In this document: piece by piece, positions 38,425 through 47,768 of the stretch | Position numbering within the stretch: position 1 is the first letter of the stretch | How the letters are laid out: each line of letters begins with the position of its first letter | Assembly (NCBI RefSeq): GCF_011516655.1 | Contig: NZ_WOSV01000001.1 | Span: 310,001-374,000, forward strand | Reading direction: 5' to 3' | From: Acetobacter thailandicus | Lineage (GTDB): Bacteria > Pseudomonadota > Alphaproteobacteria > Acetobacterales > Acetobacteraceae | Length of the DNA: 64,000 nt | Translations under genes and position numbers: made by a program | Notes under the pieces: generated by a model | What the model was told of the DNA's origin: nothing | What the model saw: the letters and a program-made list of their open reading frames with translations, nothing else | The model's database searches: none

Positions 38425-41121
38425 TCAATAAAGGCCACCCATACCAATGTCACCCCCCGAAGGCTGTGACGGCTCAGTTCTTGCTGGCCCACCCGGTGCA
38501 GCACCGGTGCCTGAAATATCGCCCGTGCCGGGACCGGCACCCATGTCACTTTCAGACGCAGGCATGTTCTCAGCACCGGTATCAGCGGCTGTCAGCTCCT
38601 GAGAGGCACCATTATCTGAAAGGCTGACACTGACGCCTGGAATCTGTCCGGCTTTAAAGCCGTCTATCCCGACACTGCGCCCGGCATTGTATTGAACAAG
38701 GGTGATACCCTCCGGCACACGAAAATCGAGTTTGGGATATCCCTCAAAGACTTTCGTCATAATTTTGTTCCACATTGGCGCAGCAAGCACACCGCCGGTC
38801 TCATTACGCCCAAGAGAACGCGGAGTATCAAAGCCAACCCATACCACCGTAACGATATCAGGGGAGTAACCAGCAAACCAGGCATCATGAAAATCCTGAC
38901 TTGTGCCCGTCTTACCTGCAACGGGGTAATCTATACCCTTACCTGCATAATACCCGGTACCATGGCGTATCACGTCCTCCAGCATAGCCGTGACCTGAAA
39001 CGCGCTCTGGTCTGTCGCGACATGAACGCGGTTGTCCTGCAAAACAGGCATATCATCAACACCAGGCTTTGCTTCATCCGCTGCGGCAAGCGGTGTCACA
39101 ACATCCTGCGGACCCATACCTGTTGGGAAAATAGCATCAGGCTGACCGGCAGATGCAGCCGGTGTGACGGGGGCGTCCCCCTCTTTAGCAAGGTGCGCAT
39201 CACGGGCCGGGGCAGTTACAAGAGACAGCTGCTCAGGGTGCCAGAGCACTTTTCCATCCCGGTCCTGCACGTCATCTATTAATGTCGGGGTTACCCTGGC
39301 GCCACCGGCAGCAAGCGTTGCGTATGCAGCCGCCTCCCTCAACACAGTTGTTTCTACCGCACCCAGAGCCGCCGGCAAAACATGAGGCATAGACTGTACC
39401 AGGCCAATATCCTCAGCCATAGCAGCTACGTTTTTAATGCCGATATGCGCAGCCAGGCGGATAGTCACAAGATTACGGGATTCTCTGAGCGCATCATGCA
39501 GCGAGGTAGGCCCCCAGAAATCCTTCTCATAGTTACTTGGGTGCCAGGCTCCATATGTCACAGGCGCATCATCAAACACCTGCGAAGGAGAGATATTCTG
39601 CTGCATTGCGACAAGATAAACAAAGGGCTTAAAGGAAGAGCCTGGCTGACGCAGCGCCTGTGTGGCACGGTTAAACTGCGACATACGAAACGACCAGCCC
39701 CCTACCAGTGACATCACGCGGCCGGTGCGTGAGTTCATGGTGACAATCGCACCCTCAACCTGGGGAATCTGCATCAGCGCAACGCTCTTCCCTCCGGCCT
39801 GAGGCTCAACCATCACGATATCGCCTGCCCGAAGAGGATGAGAGCGCCTGGCCCAGATCAGATCACGTGCAGGGAGGATACCAGTCTGAGAAACACGCAC
39901 GCCCTCTTCTGCATTACGACGCACAACTGAGCCCTCAAGCCAGCCAATACGCCCTTTAAGCGGGTCAAGCACAATGCCAGAGCGCCACTGCTCCAGCATA
40001 CCCGGAGGAGCAGCCACGCTACCAAGGGCTTTTACCCACTCTGCCTCCTGCGTGTCCGCACCAATATCAGCAATATGCATAACCGGACCGCGCCAGCCGC
40101 CGTGCGATCTGTCATAAGCCATCAGCCCCTGCCTGAGCACGTTCTGCTCATAAAGCTGCAAGGCCGGATCAAGGCTGGTATGTACTTCCAGCCCGCCCTG
40201 CATGGTCGTCTCCTGGCCATAGCGCCCGATCAGCTCGCGCCTGACCTCTTCAGCAAACCATTCAGACCCCGGAGCCGGACCAGGACGCACAAACGTATGA
40301 GGAATAAGAGGTTCAGCCTGAGCAGCTTTGGCAGCCTCAGCTGTAATGGCTCCGGTTTCAACCATACGTGACAAAACCCAGTTACGCCGTCCAAGAGCAG
40401 CCTCAGGGTAGCGGACAGGGTTGTAGTTTGTTGGTGATTTTGGCAGTGCTGCAAGAAAAGCGGCTTCAGCATCATCAAGCTGATCAAGCGGCTTATTAAA
40501 ATAAGTCTGTGCCGCAGCAGCAATACCGTAAGCCCCGCTGCCCAGATAAATTTCATTAAGATAAATTTCGAGAATTTTCTCTTTCGACAGCACCCCTTCA
40601 ACACGCAGGGCCAGAAATGCCTCTTTCGCCTTACGCTTCATAGAAAGAGACTGTGTACCCAGCAGCATAATACGTGCCACCTGCTGCGTAATCGTAGAAG
40701 CCCCGATCGGTCTGCGCCCTTTATCGCGCGTAAGATCGGTCAGACCAGCACGGATAATCGCCAGGGGGTCAACGCCTTTATGGGTCCAGAATTTCTGATC
40801 CTCAGCAGCCAGAAACGCATTACTGACACGTTCAGGAATAGCACTGAAAGGCACAAAAATACGGCGTTCACTGGCCAGCTCAGCGATCATACGATCATCC
40901 GAGGCATAGATGCGGCTCATCACGTCAGGCTGATAATTTTTCAGCCCTTCAACTGTTGGCAGTGAGGAGACCAGCTCCTCATACTGATGCCAGACGACAA
41001 GGCCACCGCCAGCCATGCCCACAAGCACAATTGCAGCGCCTGCGCCAAGGGCCCGGCGCCAGATACGAAAACGGGGACTGCGCACAGTCAGCTTTTTTTC
41101 AGAAGACGAATCTTTTGTCAT
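38425..41121 (-). CDS. mrcA: Penicillin-binding protein 1A (bifunctional)
   Basis: Class A PBP of 898 residues that both polymerises glycan and crosslinks peptides. After one span (about 25-47) comes the GT51 glycosyltransferase domain with AAEDQKFWTHKGVD, RPIGASTITQQVAR and IYLNEIYLGSGAYG, then an oligonucleotide/oligosaccharide-binding insert, and the transpeptidase domain with QPGSSFKPFVYL (SxxK), a SxN equivalent, and AGKTGTSQDF (KTG). The last 60 residues are Gly/Pro/Ala-rich and low complexity. It lies 49 bases upstream of prfB on the same strand. Confidence 0.95.
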   Translation of the reverse strand: MTKDSSSEKKLTVRSPRFRIWRRALGAGAAIVLVGMAGGGLVVWHQYEELVSSLPTVEGLKNYQPDVMSRIYASDDRMIAELASERRIFVPFSAIPERVSNAFLAAEDQKFWTHKGVDPLAIIRAGLTDLTRDKGRRPIGASTITQQVARIMLLGTQSLSMKRKAKEAFLALRVEGVLSKEKILEIYLNEIYLGSGAYGIAAAAQTYFNKPLDQLDDAEAAFLAALPKSPTNYNPVRYPEAALGRRNWVLSRMVETGAITAEAAKAAQAEPLIPHTFVRPGPAPGSEWFAEEVRRELIGRYGQETTMQGGLEVHTSLDPALQLYEQNVLRQGLMAYDRSHGGWRGPVMHIADIGADTQEAEWVKALGSVAAPPGMLEQWRSGIVLDPLKGRIGWLEGSVVRRNAEEGVRVSQTGILPARDLIWARRSHPLRAGDIVMVEPQAGGKSVALMQIPQVEGAIVTMNSRTGRVMSLVGGWSFRMSQFNRATQALRQPGSSFKPFVYLVAMQQNISPSQVFDDAPVTYGAWHPSNYEKDFWGPTSLHDALRESRNLVTIRLAAHIGIKNVAAMAEDIGLVQSMPHVLPAALGAVETTVLREAAAYATLAAGGARVTPTLIDDVQDRDGKVLWHPEQLSLVTAPARDAHLAKEGDAPVTPAASAGQPDAIFPTGMGPQDVVTPLAAADEAKPGVDDMPVLQDNRVHVATDQSAFQVTAMLEDVIRHGTGYYAGKGIDYPVAGKTGTSQDFHDAWFAGYSPDIVTVVWVGFDTPRSLGRNETGGVLAAPMWNKIMTKVFEGYPKLDFRVPEGITLVQYNAGRSVGIDGFKAGQIPGVSVSLSDNGASQELTAADTGAENMPASESDMGAGPGTGDISGTGAAPGGPARTEPSQPSGGDIGMGGLY

Positions 41122-41188
41122 GCCGGCTTTTTACCCATTATCATATTCTGGCGCGTTCTTTATATTATCGTGTAGCAAACTGACCGAC

Positions 41189-42265
41189 TTAGCCAAGCAT
41201 TTCACCTAAAAACCGTGCAGTATAATCAACGACCGGAATAATACGCCCGTAATTAATACGTTTTGGCCCTATTACACCAATAGCGCCAACAATACGATTA
41301 GTCTCGTTGCGGGCCGGGGCGACCACCATGGACATGCCAGAAGCTCCGAACAAACCGCTTTCAGCCCCGATAAAGATGCGAACACCCTCTGAACTTTCTG
41401 CCAGTTCTAACAAACTCAGCATTGTCTCCTGTGCTTCAAGCCGGTCAAATAAAGTCTGTATAGCCTGCAAACGCTCCTGCCCGGCAACATCCGTCAGCAG
41501 GCGCGACTGACCTCTGACAATTAATGTGCCACCCCGTTCACCGGTATCTCCGCCCCATATAGCAAGCCCGCGCTCAACCACATCAGCAGTCAGCTCATCA
41601 AGCACATGCCTGTTGTCAGAAATTTCTGTGCTCACACGTTCACACAACTCAGACAATGTTGCTCCCTTAAGTCTGGCATTCAGGTAATTAGCCGCTTCAA
41701 CCAGAGCCGACGCAGGCACCCCTGCCGGAATTTCTGTCACACGGTTTTCAACCCGCCCATCTGTACCAACCAGCACAACAAGGGCACGATTACCGCCCAG
41801 AGCAACAAACTCAATATGCTTAACAGCTCCCTCACTTTTAGGCGCTATGACAAGACCTGCTGCGTCAGACATACCTGAAAGTAATGAAGATGCCTCCGTC
41901 ATTGTATCCTGCAATGAGCGCCCGCGTGCCTCCAGCGTATGGCTGATCCGTGTCTGCTCTTCTTCCGAGAGCGCCCCAAATTGCAAAAGACCATCAACAA
42001 ACAGACGCAGCCCGGCCTCAGTTGGCAAACGCCCCGCTGAAGTGTGCGGCGAAAAAAGCAGACCGGCTTCGGTCAGAGATGCCATGATATTGCGCACCGT
42101 TGCAGGAGACAGCGGCTGGCTCAGCCTGCGTGCGAGCGTACGCGACCCGACAGGCTCACCATTGGCCATATATTCTTCCACCACTTCACGCAAAATCGTG
42201 GCAGAACGCCGGTCAAGATCAGGAGGCAAAGCACTGCCAACAGGGAACACACCAGGTCTCATCAT
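41189..42265 (-). CDS. hrcA: Heat-inducible transcription repressor HrcA
   Basis: Repressor of groESL-type heat-shock genes via CIRCE elements. 358 residues: an N-terminal winged helix (VGSRTLARRLSQPLSPATVRNIMA), then the GAF-like dimer domain with the C-terminal GPKRINYGRIIPVVDYTARFLGEML. Start ATG 42265 with GAGGAG upstream. Divergent from rph, a common alphaproteobacterial arrangement. No CIRCE element is visible in the window, so its targets are elsewhere. Confidence 0.95.
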   Translation of the reverse strand: MMRPGVFPVGSALPPDLDRRSATILREVVEEYMANGEPVGSRTLARRLSQPLSPATVRNIMASLTEAGLLFSPHTSAGRLPTEAGLRLFVDGLLQFGALSEEEQTRISHTLEARGRSLQDTMTEASSLLSGMSDAAGLVIAPKSEGAVKHIEFVALGGNRALVVLVGTDGRVENRVTEIPAGVPASALVEAANYLNARLKGATLSELCERVSTEISDNRHVLDELTADVVERGLAIWGGDTGERGGTLIVRGQSRLLTDVAGQERLQAIQTLFDRLEAQETMLSLLELAESSEGVRIFIGAESGLFGASGMSMVVAPARNETNRIVGAIGVIGPKRINYGRIIPVVDYTARFLGEMLG

Positions 42266-42428
42266 CTGCTCTGCTCCTCCTCACCAGGGCTGCATTGTGG
42301 GTTTCTTAATCATTTAAAGCAATTTTTTAGCACACACACCATTCTCGTCATACTGAACTGACGATAGTGTCACCTTTGTGTCGTTCGCCTGCCTGGTGAA
42401 CAAACTATGATTTAAGGAGTTTCTTTAC

Positions 42429-43157
42429 ATGCGCCCTTCAGGTCGTCTGCCCAGCGAGATGCGTACTATTACCATCGACACCAGCTTTTCCCACCATGCC
42501 GAAGGCTGCGCTCTCATCCGCGTGGGTGGCACAGAGGTACTGTGCACAGCCAGTATTGAAAACCGTGTACCTCCGTTTCTTCGTGGTCAGGGCACCGGCT
42601 GGGTCACCGCAGAATATGGTATGCTGCCCCGCGCCACACATTCACGCGGCAGCCGCGAAGCCGCAAAAGGTAAACAGTCAGGTCGCACACAGGAAATTCA
42701 GCGCCTTATCGGGCGTTCGCTTCGTGCTGTGACAGATCTGAAAGCCCTTGGTGAAATGAGCATCACCCTCGACTGTGATGTGCTTAATGCTGATGGAGGC
42801 ACACGCTGCGCGTCAATAACCGGAGCATGGGTAGCTCTGCGCCTGGCTCTGGGCAAACTGGTTGCCAGTGGTGCTCTCCCTCACCTGCCACTGCTGGGTC
42901 AGGTTGCCGCGGTCTCGTGCGGACTGACTGAAACCGGCGCCGTACTTGACCTCGATTACGCAGAAGACAGCACAGCAGCAGCTGACACAAACTTTGTGCT
43001 GACAGCCGACCGCCGCATTGTTGAAATTCAGGGCACAGCAGAAGAAACACCTTTTACAGAAGATGCCTTTAACGAACTGTTTACTCTTGCACGCATTGGC
43101 GTTTCAACGCTGTTTGATGCGCAGACAGCCGCTGTAACACGCGCAGAAAATGGCTGA
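42429..43157 (+). CDS. rph: Ribonuclease PH
   Basis: Phosphorolytic 3' exoribonuclease that trims tRNA 3' ends. 242 residues, starting [21 protein letters not shown], with [19 protein letters not shown] and [14 protein letters not shown], the RNase PH substrate-binding signatures, and [12 protein letters not shown]. Preceded by AAGGAG. Three bases upstream of rdgB. Confidence 0.96.
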   Translation: MRPSGRLPSEMRTITIDTSFSHHAEGCALIRVGGTEVLCTASIENRVPPFLRGQGTGWVTAEYGMLPRATHSRGSREAAKGKQSGRTQEIQRLIGRSLRAVTDLKALGEMSITLDCDVLNADGGTRCASITGAWVALRLALGKLVASGALPHLPLLGQVAAVSCGLTETGAVLDLDYAEDSTAAADTNFVLTADRRIVEIQGTAEETPFTEDAFNELFTLARIGVSTLFDAQTAAVTRAENG

Positions 43158-43160
43158 TAC

Positions 43161-43760
43161 ATGAGCACACCGCTTTTACACACCGGCGATAAGCTGGTGC
43201 TGGCCAGCCACAATGCAGGAAAACTCGCTGAGTTTTCGGCTATGCTGAAACCTTTCGGTATTACCGTAATTTCAGCCGGTGAACTGAAACTGCCCGAGCC
43301 GGAAGAAACAGAAACCACCTTTACCGGTAATGCCGCTCTTAAGGCACAGGCAGCGGCGAAGGCCTCAGGCCTGCCGGCATTGTCAGATGATTCCGGCCTG
43401 TGTGTGGCTGCACTCAATGGTGACCCGGGCATTTACTCTGCCCGGTGGGCCGGCCCTGACAAAAACTTCCCTGCTGCTATGGCACGCATTCACAATGACA
43501 TTGGTACGGGCGAGCGGGCAGCATGGTTTATCTGTGTGTTATGTCTGGCTTTTCCTGACGGCAGGCTTCATTTCTTTGAAGGACGGACTGACGGGCAGAT
43601 TGTCTGGCCACCCCGCGGCACAAACGGGCATGGCTACGACCCCATTTTTGCCCCTGAAGGTAAAACCCTTAGCTTTGCCGAAATGACTGACGACGAGAAA
43701 AATGCTCTGAGCCACCGTGCACGGGCCTTTGATCTTTTTCGTAAAGCCTGCCTGGGCTGA
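43161..43760 (+). CDS. rdgB: XTP/dITP pyrophosphatase (HAM1/RdgB family)
   Basis: Removes non-canonical purine nucleoside triphosphates such as XTP and dITP from the nucleotide pool. 199 residues. Signatures: [18 protein letters not shown] at the N-terminus, [24 protein letters not shown] in the middle, and the C-terminal [18 protein letters not shown] and HRARAF. It follows rph by three bases, the usual alphaproteobacterial pair; hemW, which often comes next, is absent. Confidence 0.95.
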   Translation: MSTPLLHTGDKLVLASHNAGKLAEFSAMLKPFGITVISAGELKLPEPEETETTFTGNAALKAQAAAKASGLPALSDDSGLCVAALNGDPGIYSARWAGPDKNFPAAMARIHNDIGTGERAAWFICVLCLAFPDGRLHFFEGRTDGQIVWPPRGTNGHGYDPIFAPEGKTLSFAEMTDDEKNALSHRARAFDLFRKACLG

Positions 43761-43767
43761 ATAATCA

Positions 43768-43798
43768 CTGAACCGGGGTTATGAATATCCCGGTTCAG
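43768..43798. terminator. Stem-loop between converging rdgB and methyltransferase genes
   Basis: CTGAACCGGG pairs perfectly with CCCGGTTCAG around an 11-base loop in a 56-base convergent gap. The position fits a shared terminator, but no U-run follows on either strand. Confidence 0.6.
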
Positions 43799-43816
43799 AC
43801 GACATGCTGGTATATT

Positions 43817-44566
43817 TTATTCAGGTTTTACAAATACATAAATAAACTGATCTGTTTTACCCCGTATTTTTGAATCAAATACCTTCAGGTGATGGTTATC
43901 CTGCGGGTTTGCCAGCAGGCTGCTTTCACCAGCAAACGTAAATCCTGCGGCGAGAATAGCCTTTCTGGCTGTGTCAGGCTCAATACGATGCAGCGTATCA
44001 GTTTGCGTCAGACCAGCGCCCGCCACCGCAACATGATCGATAACCACAAATTTTCCGCCCGGCTTCAGGGCCGCAAACACCTGTTTGCTAAAGGCTGTAA
44101 TATCGGTGTTACCCAGAAAAGGTGTTGGCAGGTCATGCAGGTTCTGAGAAGTAAAAAAAACATCAACCGGCTCGGGCAAATTCAGTGATGGCAAATGCAC
44201 CTGAAGCGCCGTGACATTCGTTATGCCGGACTGATGAGACAGAGCCGTCATGGTTTTTTCAAACTTTGACCCGGGCGTCACCATAAGTGACGGCCAGATA
44301 TCAAAAACATGACCCTGCTGCCCCACCACACCCGAGAAAATGCGGGTCCAGTATCCACGACCAGGCAAAAAGTCAGCAACTTTCTGCCCTGGTTTCAGCC
44401 CCATAAATGCGACAATCTCCGCCCCGTGACGAGAGGCATCCTTAATTTTATCTGCATGACGCACCGGCGCATTAACTGCCGATGCGACATAGTCAGGCAA
44501 AGGGGCAGCCCCGGCCAGGAGTAAACCGGTCAGCCCCAGTGCAAAAAATTTCAGATTATGTCGCAT
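43817..44566 (-). CDS. Exported class I SAM-methyltransferase-like protein
   Basis: 249 residues. The N-terminus MRHNLKFFALGLTGLLLAGA looks like a signal peptide (cut around AGAAPLPDYV). The remainder resembles a Rossmann methyltransferase: motif I region VADFLPGRGYWTRIF, an acidic strand GHVFDIWPSL, LPEPVDVFFTSQNLHDLP, and LKPGGKFVVIDHV as the post-IV strand. This matches the predicted exported methyltransferases of COG4798. SAM is not expected in the periplasm, so the substrate, location and even activity are open. Divergent from nothing useful; the flavoprotein gene lies upstream on the same strand. Confidence 0.72.
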   Translation of the reverse strand: MRHNLKFFALGLTGLLLAGAAPLPDYVASAVNAPVRHADKIKDASRHGAEIVAFMGLKPGQKVADFLPGRGYWTRIFSGVVGQQGHVFDIWPSLMVTPGSKFEKTMTALSHQSGITNVTALQVHLPSLNLPEPVDVFFTSQNLHDLPTPFLGNTDITAFSKQVFAALKPGGKFVVIDHVAVAGAGLTQTDTLHRIEPDTARKAILAAGFTFAGESSLLANPQDNHHLKVFDSKIRGKTDQFIYVFVKPE

Positions 44567-44598
44567 ATCAGTGACTCCTGTCCCGCTTTCCTGAGCTG

Positions 44599-45150
44599 TT
44601 AGCTCAGGCGCTGTGTTACATCTGCTATACGTTTACCGTAGAGCTCTGCACTTTTTAAATCACCTTTATGTACTTCATCGACAGATGCATCAGCCGGAGC
44701 ACGTGTCAGAAGACCGACTGAACCACCAAGGTTATTCACATCATCAGCCGTAGCCGCTTTGGTGTTAGAAGGTGCCTGGCCCAGGCTCACCCATATACCA
44801 CCATGCTGCGAAGCCAGTGTCTGCAGCGTGATCAGAGCAACCTGTTTATCACCATTCGGACTGGCTGAGTTTGTAAAGCCACCAAACACTTTGTCCTGCC
44901 AGCCACGGGTAAACCAGATTTTAGAAGTCGCGTCGGCGAATTTCTTAAACTGCCAGCTTACATTGCCCATATATGTCGGGGCACCAAAAATAAGAGCTGA
45001 AGCTTCGTTCAGGCTTGCCCATTCTGCCTCAGTGATATCGCCATTCTCATCAATAGCGATGAGAGCCGCACCAGCACCCTTAGCAACCTGCTCAGCAACA
45101 GCGCGCGTGTGACCGTAACCAGAGTGATAAACGACAAAAATTTTGCTCAT
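44599..45150 (-). CDS. Flavodoxin-like NAD(P)H-dependent oxidoreductase (WrbA-like)
   Basis: 183 residues of the flavodoxin fold. The FMN phosphate loop YHSGYGHTRAVAEQVAKG is near residue 8, LIFGAPTYMGNVSWQFKKFAD resembles the WrbA substrate-side loop, and KVFGGFTNSASPNGDKQ the third FMN loop. Probably reduces quinones or other electrophiles by two electrons. Transcribed divergently from an HxlR regulator, which likely controls it. Confidence 0.85.
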   Translation of the reverse strand: MSKIFVVYHSGYGHTRAVAEQVAKGAGAALIAIDENGDITEAEWASLNEASALIFGAPTYMGNVSWQFKKFADATSKIWFTRGWQDKVFGGFTNSASPNGDKQVALITLQTLASQHGGIWVSLGQAPSNTKAATADDVNNLGGSVGLLTRAPADASVDEVHKGDLKSAELYGKRIADVTQRLS

Positions 45151-45185
45151 CGTCGACTTCTTTCAAAAAATATCTCATAAGAGAT

Positions 45186-45204
45186 TAGTTTCTTTTTGAA
45201 ACTA
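45186..45204. promoter_or_regulatory. Palindromic candidate operator between the flavoprotein and HxlR genes
   Basis: TAGTTTC and GAAACTA flank a five-base T-run, within the 116-base divergent promoter region. A second small repeat, ATCTC-ATAA-GAGAT (about 45172-45185), abuts it. HxlR-family dimers bind such inverted repeats, usually in the divergent intergenic region, so this is the best candidate site for the adjacent regulator. Confidence 0.55.
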
Positions 45205-45266
45205 TCTTTCCAAAAGAAACGATAAGAGACCTTTCTGCTCTCAACAAGAAGGCACTTTGAAGACAC

Positions 45267-45659
45267 ATGGTTACCACCAGGAAACTACGGGAGGTCCCCT
45301 CAGACCATTATAATGTTTTTGCCAAAGAATGTCCTGCCCGCATGGTGCTCGACCGCATAGGCGATAAATGGGCCCTGCTGATTCTTGATCATTTAAAATC
45401 AGGCAAAACACGCTTTAACGAGCTGAAGCGAAGCGTTGGCGGCATTTCGCAAAAAGTACTCTCAGGCGTACTAAAAACACTTGAACGTGACGGACTGATT
45501 TATCGTGAGGTGTATCCCACTGTGCCGGTCACAGTTGAATACTCTCTCACCCCCCTGGGGGAAACACTCACTGAAGCCATAAGTGCCGTAACGCACTGGG
45601 CCGAACTGCATATGAAAGAAATTCTTTCAGCCCGTGAGGCCTATGACCTGAAAGTCTGA
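45267..45659 (+). CDS. HxlR-family transcriptional regulator
   Basis: 130-residue winged-helix protein. The HxlR core is clear: ECPARMVLDRIGDKWALLIL, then GKTRFNELKRSVGGISQKVLSGVLKTLERDGLIYREVYPTVPVTVEYSLTPLG. Its only cysteine, Cys22 in the conserved ECP, is the residue that acts as a redox or electrophile sensor in YodB-like relatives. The divergent WrbA-like flavoprotein gene is the probable target. ATG 45267 is used. Confidence 0.93.
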   Translation: MVTTRKLREVPSDHYNVFAKECPARMVLDRIGDKWALLILDHLKSGKTRFNELKRSVGGISQKVLSGVLKTLERDGLIYREVYPTVPVTVEYSLTPLGETLTEAISAVTHWAELHMKEILSAREAYDLKV

Positions 45660-45666
45660 TGGCCAC

Positions 45667-45697
45667 AAAAAAAGGTGGGGCTGTTACCAGCACCACC
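45667..45697 (-). terminator. Rho-independent terminator of rpsA
   Basis: On the minus strand, GGTGGTGCTG pairs with CAGCCCCACC (nine of ten pairs) around GTAA, followed by T7. It lies 57 bases after the rpsA stop. Confidence 0.9.
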
Positions 45698-45754
45698 CTT
45701 TCTGAGCACTCAGCCCCAGTGTGACATCGCCACACCGGGATTGCACGAGATCTC

Positions 45755-47467
45755 TTAAGCGTCTGTGTTACGACGACGAATAGCCGCACCCAGAATATCA
45801 CCCAGAGAAGCACCGCTGTCAGATGAACCGTAGTCACTGATAGCCTGCTTATCTTCTTCAACTTCACGACCTTTAATGGTCAGTGCCAGTTTACGGGCTG
45901 CGCGGTCAACAGAAACAACCTTCGCATCAACGCGCTCACCAACAGCGAAGCGCTCTGGGCGCTGCTCTGCTTTATCGCGAGCCAGCTCTGCACGACGGAT
46001 GAAGCCGGTCAGAACGTCGTCAACTTTCACTTCGATGCCGTTAGACTGGATCGCTGTGACAGTGCAGGTAACGATCGCACCTTTCTGAACACTGATCAGA
46101 ACGTCAGCTGCCGGATCTTCCTGAAGCTGTTTGATACCCAGAGAAATACGTTCTTTCTCTACGTCTACGTCAAGAACCTTGGCTTTAACAACCTGGCCTT
46201 TTTCGTAGTTTTTCATAGCTTCTTCGCCGGTTTCTTCCCATGACAGGTCAGACATGTGAACCATGCCATCAATGTCAGCTGAGAGACCAACGAACAGACC
46301 AAACTCAGTAATGTTGCGGATTTCGCCTTCTACAACAGCACCGACTTTGTTTTCTTCAGCAAACTGTTCCCACGGATTACGCTGAACCTGTTTCAGGCCC
46401 AGAGAAATACGGCGTTTCGTGCTGTCAACATCCAGAACCATGACGTCAACTTCCTGAGAAGTAGCGACAATTTTTCCAGGATGAACGTTTTTCTTCGTCC
46501 ATGACATTTCAGAAACGTGAACCAGACCCTCAACACCTGGCTCCAGCTCAACAAACGCACCGTAATCAGTGATGTTTGTAACGCGACCTGAATAACGCGC
46601 ACCTGGCGGATATTTCAGAGCAACATTTTCCCATGGATCAGCTTCGAGCTGTTTCATACCCAGAGAGATGCGCTGCGTGTCAGAGTTGAAGCGGATAACC
46701 TGAACGCGAACAGGCTGGCCAATCTGCAGTGCTTCTGAAGGATGGTTGATGCGTTTCCATGCAATGTCGGTGACATGCAGCAGACCATCAACGCCACCCA
46801 GGTCAACGAAGGCACCGTAGTCAGTGATGTTTTTAACAACACCGTCAAGGATCATACCTTCTGTCAGGCCCTGGATCAGCTCACTACGCTGTTCAGCGCG
46901 TGTTTCTTCCAGAACGGCACGACGTGACACAACGATGTTGCCACGGGCGCGATCCATTTTCAGGATCTGGAAAGGCTGAGGAACACCCATCAGAGGGCCG
47001 ACATCACGCACGGGGCGAATGTCAACCTGGCTGCCGGGCAGGAACGCCATAGCGCCACCCAGATCAACAGTGAAACCACCCTTAACGCGACCGTAGATGG
47101 TACCATTAACGCGCTGATTAGCTTCGAAAGCTTTCTCAAGGCTGGTCCATGCTTCTTCACGGCGTGCTTTTTCGCGTGACAGAACGATGCTGCCGTCGCG
47201 ATCTTCGTAGCGCTCAACATAGAGCTCAACGACATCACCTGGTTTTACGTCAGGAGAAACGCCAGGAGGAGCGAACTCACGCAGAGAAACGCGGCCTTCG
47301 CTTTTCAGGCCAACGTCAACGATAGCGAATTCGTCGGTGAGGCGAACAATACGGCCACGGACAACTGATCCGTCAAAGCCGGCGTCGCGGCCAAGAGTTT
47401 CATCAAGAAGGGTAGCAAAGTCTTCGCCACGGAAGTGATCCGTGGTCGGGGTTACGGCTGAAGCCAT
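45755..47467 (-). CDS. rpsA: 30S ribosomal protein S1
   Basis: RNA-binding ribosomal protein that brings mRNAs to the 30S subunit. 570 residues built of six S1 domains. Repeats such as VVKNITDYGAFVDLGGVDGLLHVTDIAW and RVTNITDYGAFVELEPGVEGLVHVSEMSW are unmistakable. The last domain is degenerate, and the C-terminal tail YGSSDSGASLGDILGAAIRRRN is family-typical. Downstream of aroA-cmk on the same strand, but with a 301-base gap that probably holds its own promoter and leader. Confidence 0.97.
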   Translation of the reverse strand: MASAVTPTTDHFRGEDFATLLDETLGRDAGFDGSVVRGRIVRLTDEFAIVDVGLKSEGRVSLREFAPPGVSPDVKPGDVVELYVERYEDRDGSIVLSREKARREEAWTSLEKAFEANQRVNGTIYGRVKGGFTVDLGGAMAFLPGSQVDIRPVRDVGPLMGVPQPFQILKMDRARGNIVVSRRAVLEETRAEQRSELIQGLTEGMILDGVVKNITDYGAFVDLGGVDGLLHVTDIAWKRINHPSEALQIGQPVRVQVIRFNSDTQRISLGMKQLEADPWENVALKYPPGARYSGRVTNITDYGAFVELEPGVEGLVHVSEMSWTKKNVHPGKIVATSQEVDVMVLDVDSTKRRISLGLKQVQRNPWEQFAEENKVGAVVEGEIRNITEFGLFVGLSADIDGMVHMSDLSWEETGEEAMKNYEKGQVVKAKVLDVDVEKERISLGIKQLQEDPAADVLISVQKGAIVTCTVTAIQSNGIEVKVDDVLTGFIRRAELARDKAEQRPERFAVGERVDAKVVSVDRAARKLALTIKGREVEEDKQAISDYGSSDSGASLGDILGAAIRRRNTDA

Positions 47468-47768
47468 GTGTTACTGTAAATCCTGCACCAGTCAGCATAA
47501 TGGCATGAGACTGGTCATTCCTGCGCATTGCACAAAGCAACACGACTTGCCCGAAAACACGCACAGAAGACCATTCTTCAGGGGTTTTACCGAGCCATAT
47601 GTCAACATTACAGAAATCCGCACACAATGTGCACGGACACTCCTGTTGGCAGAGAAACCATCTCATGGGCGCTTGTCAACATAAACCCTGAGTTTTTTCT
47701 CTCAGACTCGGATAAAATGTCAGAAACCGTGTTTTCTCAGTCAGAGCATGTGGCAGCCTGAGCTCCCC
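47468..47768 (-). other. cmk-rpsA intergenic region (rpsA promoter/leader)
   Basis: 301 bases with no credible gene. It should contain the rpsA promoter and a leader through which S1 can repress its own translation in many bacteria. I could not identify a convincing -35/-10 pair or a conserved leader fold by eye. Confidence 0.4.

Noticed and set aside
42266-42428. Possible CIRCE element between hrcA and rph
   Set aside because: No TTAGCACTC-N9-GAGTGCTAA pattern is present; hrcA here has no visible CIRCE.
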